Shown here: positions 4,440 to 5,638 of the stretch, piece after piece | How the letters are laid out: each line of letters opens with the position of its first letter | Position numbering within the stretch: position 1 is the first letter of the stretch | Origin: an uncultured Bacteroidota bacterium | GTDB lineage: Bacteria > Bacteroidota > Bacteroidia > 2-12-FULL-35-15 | Assembly: GCA_903833025.1 (NCBI GenBank) | Contig: CAILDT010000382.1 | Location: 1 to 5,638 of the forward strand | Direction of reading: 5' to 3' | DNA: 5,638 bases | The notes under the pieces: model-generated | Seen by the model: the letters and a program-made list of their open reading frames with translations, nothing else | Told to the model about the DNA's origin: nothing | The model's database searches: none | Position numbers and translations under genes: made by a program

Positions 4440-5291
4440 ATGCAACAATTCATAAATAATAATGGAACACTAATTTCTGCTGATGAACCAGTAGTAAAAG
4501 CAAGTAACCGTTCTTTTCGCTATGGCGATGCATTATTTGAAAGCATACGCATCACCAATTTTAATCCACAATTTTTAACGGAACATCTCGCCCGATTATA
4601 TAACGGAATGAAAGTTTTGAAAATGGAAACGAATCCACTTTTCAGTGAAACATTTTTTGAACACGCTATTTTAGAACTCGCTCAAAAAAATTCCATTACC
4701 TCCGATGGTCGTGTTCGGCTTGTTGTTTATCGCAATGAAGGCGGTTATTACGCACCGGATACCAATTCAGTTTCCTATTTAATTGAAGCTACTACGATGG
4801 AGGATGTTGGTTATGTGCTCAACCAAAAAGGTTATACCGTTGATTTATTTAATGATTTTAAAAAACAACAGAACGCATTATCATCCATTAAGTCTGCTAA
4901 TAGTTTAGTATACGTGCTCGCAGGAATAGCAAAGCATCAGTTGCAACTGGATGATTGTATTATTTTAAATGATCAAAGTCATATTATTGAAACCATAAGT
5001 TCCAATATCTTTGCAGTAAAAAATGGAGTGCTTTATACTCCTCCTGTTTCCGATGGTTGTGTGGATGGTGTGATGCGAAAAAAAATAATTGAAATAGCAG
5101 CAGTAAATAAAATAGCAGTGTATGAAATTTCGGTAATGCAAAATGTTTTGTTAGGTGCTGATGAATTATTTTTAACTAATTCCATCAACGGAATTAGGTG
5201 GGTGGTGGCATACAAACAGAAAAGATATTTTAATAACACATCCAAAAAATTAATTGAAAAACTGAATCAACTAACAGGAAGTAGTCAATAG
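4440..5291 (+). CDS. Class IV PLP-dependent aminotransferase / aminodeoxychorismate lyase-like protein
   Basis: This 283-aa fold-type IV PLP enzyme belongs to the family of branched-chain aminotransferase, D-amino-acid aminotransferase and 4-amino-4-deoxychorismate lyase (PabC, the last step of p-aminobenzoate synthesis for folate). Landmarks are SNRSFRYGDALFESIR (22-37), which shapes the active site, and the Schiff-base lysine K151 in SSIKSANSLVYVLA. IIETISSNIFAV (182-193) carries the cofactor-holding E184, followed by DGVMRKKI (209-216) with the phosphate-binding part, and FLTNSINGIRWV (244-255). The length and the S-x-K-S-x-N lysine motif favour a PabC-like or general class IV enzyme over IlvE, but the exact substrate cannot be read from the sequence. 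Its ATG directly follows the phosphatase TAA, and pdxH, which makes its cofactor, begins 4 nt after its stop. Confidence 0.88.
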   Translation: MQQFINNNGTLISADEPVVKASNRSFRYGDALFESIRITNFNPQFLTEHLARLYNGMKVLKMETNPLFSETFFEHAILELAQKNSITSDGRVRLVVYRNEGGYYAPDTNSVSYLIEATTMEDVGYVLNQKGYTVDLFNDFKKQQNALSSIKSANSLVYVLAGIAKHQLQLDDCIILNDQSHIIETISSNIFAVKNGVLYTPPVSDGCVDGVMRKKIIEIAAVNKIAVYEISVMQNVLLGADELFLTNSINGIRWVVAYKQKRYFNNTSKKLIEKLNQLTGSSQ

Positions 5292-5295
5292 CAAT

Positions 5296-5638
5296 ATGCG
5301 AAAAGAATATAAAAAATATAATCTGGAAGAAAAGGATTTAAACTCTAATCCGATTTTGCAATTTCAAAAGTGGTTTGCAGAAGCCGAAGAAAATGAACTG
5401 AACGAGCCGTATGCAATGACGCTTGCTACAGCAACCAAAGATGGAAAACCATCGGCAAGAATTGTATTAATGAGAAACGCTGATGAAAATGGTTTTACTT
5501 TTTACAGCAATTACACCAGCAAAAAAGGACACGATATTTTAGAAAATCCTAAGGCATCTTTACTATTCTTTTGGCAGGAATTAGAACGGCAGGTAAGAAT
5601 TGAAGGAACATTAATTAAACAAAGTGAAAAAGAATCCG
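5296..5638 (+). CDS. pdxH: Pyridoxamine 5'-phosphate oxidase PdxH (5' part, cut by the window end)
   Basis: The first 114 codons are visible; the gene runs off the right edge. PdxH is an FMN-dependent cytosolic dimer that oxidises pyridoxine/pyridoxamine 5'-phosphate to PLP, the last step of the DXP-dependent and salvage routes. Recognisable segments are NPILQFQKWFAEAEENEL (about 18-35), PYAMTLATATKDGKPSAR (38-55) leading into the FMN-binding RIVLMR, FTFYSNYTSKKGHDIL (67-82), and FFWQELERQVRIEG (90-103), all in family order and spacing. The start ATG is 4 nt after the stop of the PLP aminotransferase gene, and translation in this frame is open to the window end. As fourth gene of the operon it couples PLP supply with a PLP-using enzyme. 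Confidence 0.93.
   Translation, partial: MRKEYKKYNLEEKDLNSNPILQFQKWFAEAEENELNEPYAMTLATATKDGKPSARIVLMRNADENGFTFYSNYTSKKGHDILENPKASLLFFWQELERQVRIEGTLIKQSEKES

Noticed and set aside
5033..5245. Minus-strand frame inside the aminotransferase gene
   Set aside because: It is a shadow of the conserved C-terminal half of the PLP enzyme.

Overview
The window looks like chromosomal DNA from a member of the Bacteroidota. Three things point there: AT-rich coding, promoter boxes of the TAnnTTTG type in front of several genes, and proteins of a typically Bacteroidota type (a secreted beta-barrel protein, a YtxH/holin-X envelope operon, a short rhomboid protease). No rRNA, tRNA, CRISPR array or transposase gene is visible, and the genus cannot be named from this sequence.

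Layout: (1) Positions 1-171 hold the 3' end of ftsY, the SRP receptor GTPase. (2) Positions 175-1069, minus strand, hold a tight three-gene operon: a YtxH-like glycine-zipper protein, a two-helix holin-X-like membrane protein and a small basic hypothetical protein. It converges on ftsY with a 3-nt gap and starts from a divergent promoter region at about 1070-1228. (3) Positions 1229-2110, plus strand, encode an exported HExxH zinc peptidase that resembles the predicted aminopeptidases of COG4324/PF10023. (4) Positions 2209-2880 encode an exported outer-membrane beta-barrel protein. (5) Positions 2881-3331 are a 450-bp non-coding stretch packed with structure: tandem heptamers, a GC-rich element with a long imperfect inverted repeat, a G-poor tract, 21-bp tandem repeats and a 17-bp direct repeat, ending in a textbook promoter. 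(6) Positions 3332-5638 hold a plus-strand operon with gaps of 1, 0 and 4 nt: rhomboid protease, HAD-IIIA (GmhB/HisB-N type) phosphatase, class IV PLP aminotransferase/lyase, and pdxH (cut by the window end).

How the genes may work together: the minus-strand operon is arranged like E. coli yqjD-yqjE-yqjK (helical anchor, holin-X protein, small soluble protein) and probably acts at the inner membrane under stress. In the last operon, PdxH makes pyridoxal phosphate and the gene just before it encodes a PLP enzyme. The rhomboid and the phosphatase have no obvious pathway link to that pair and may simply share the promoter. The most unusual part is the intergenic stretch 2881-3331, which looks like a composite of dispersed repeat or structured nucleic-acid elements rather than a gene.
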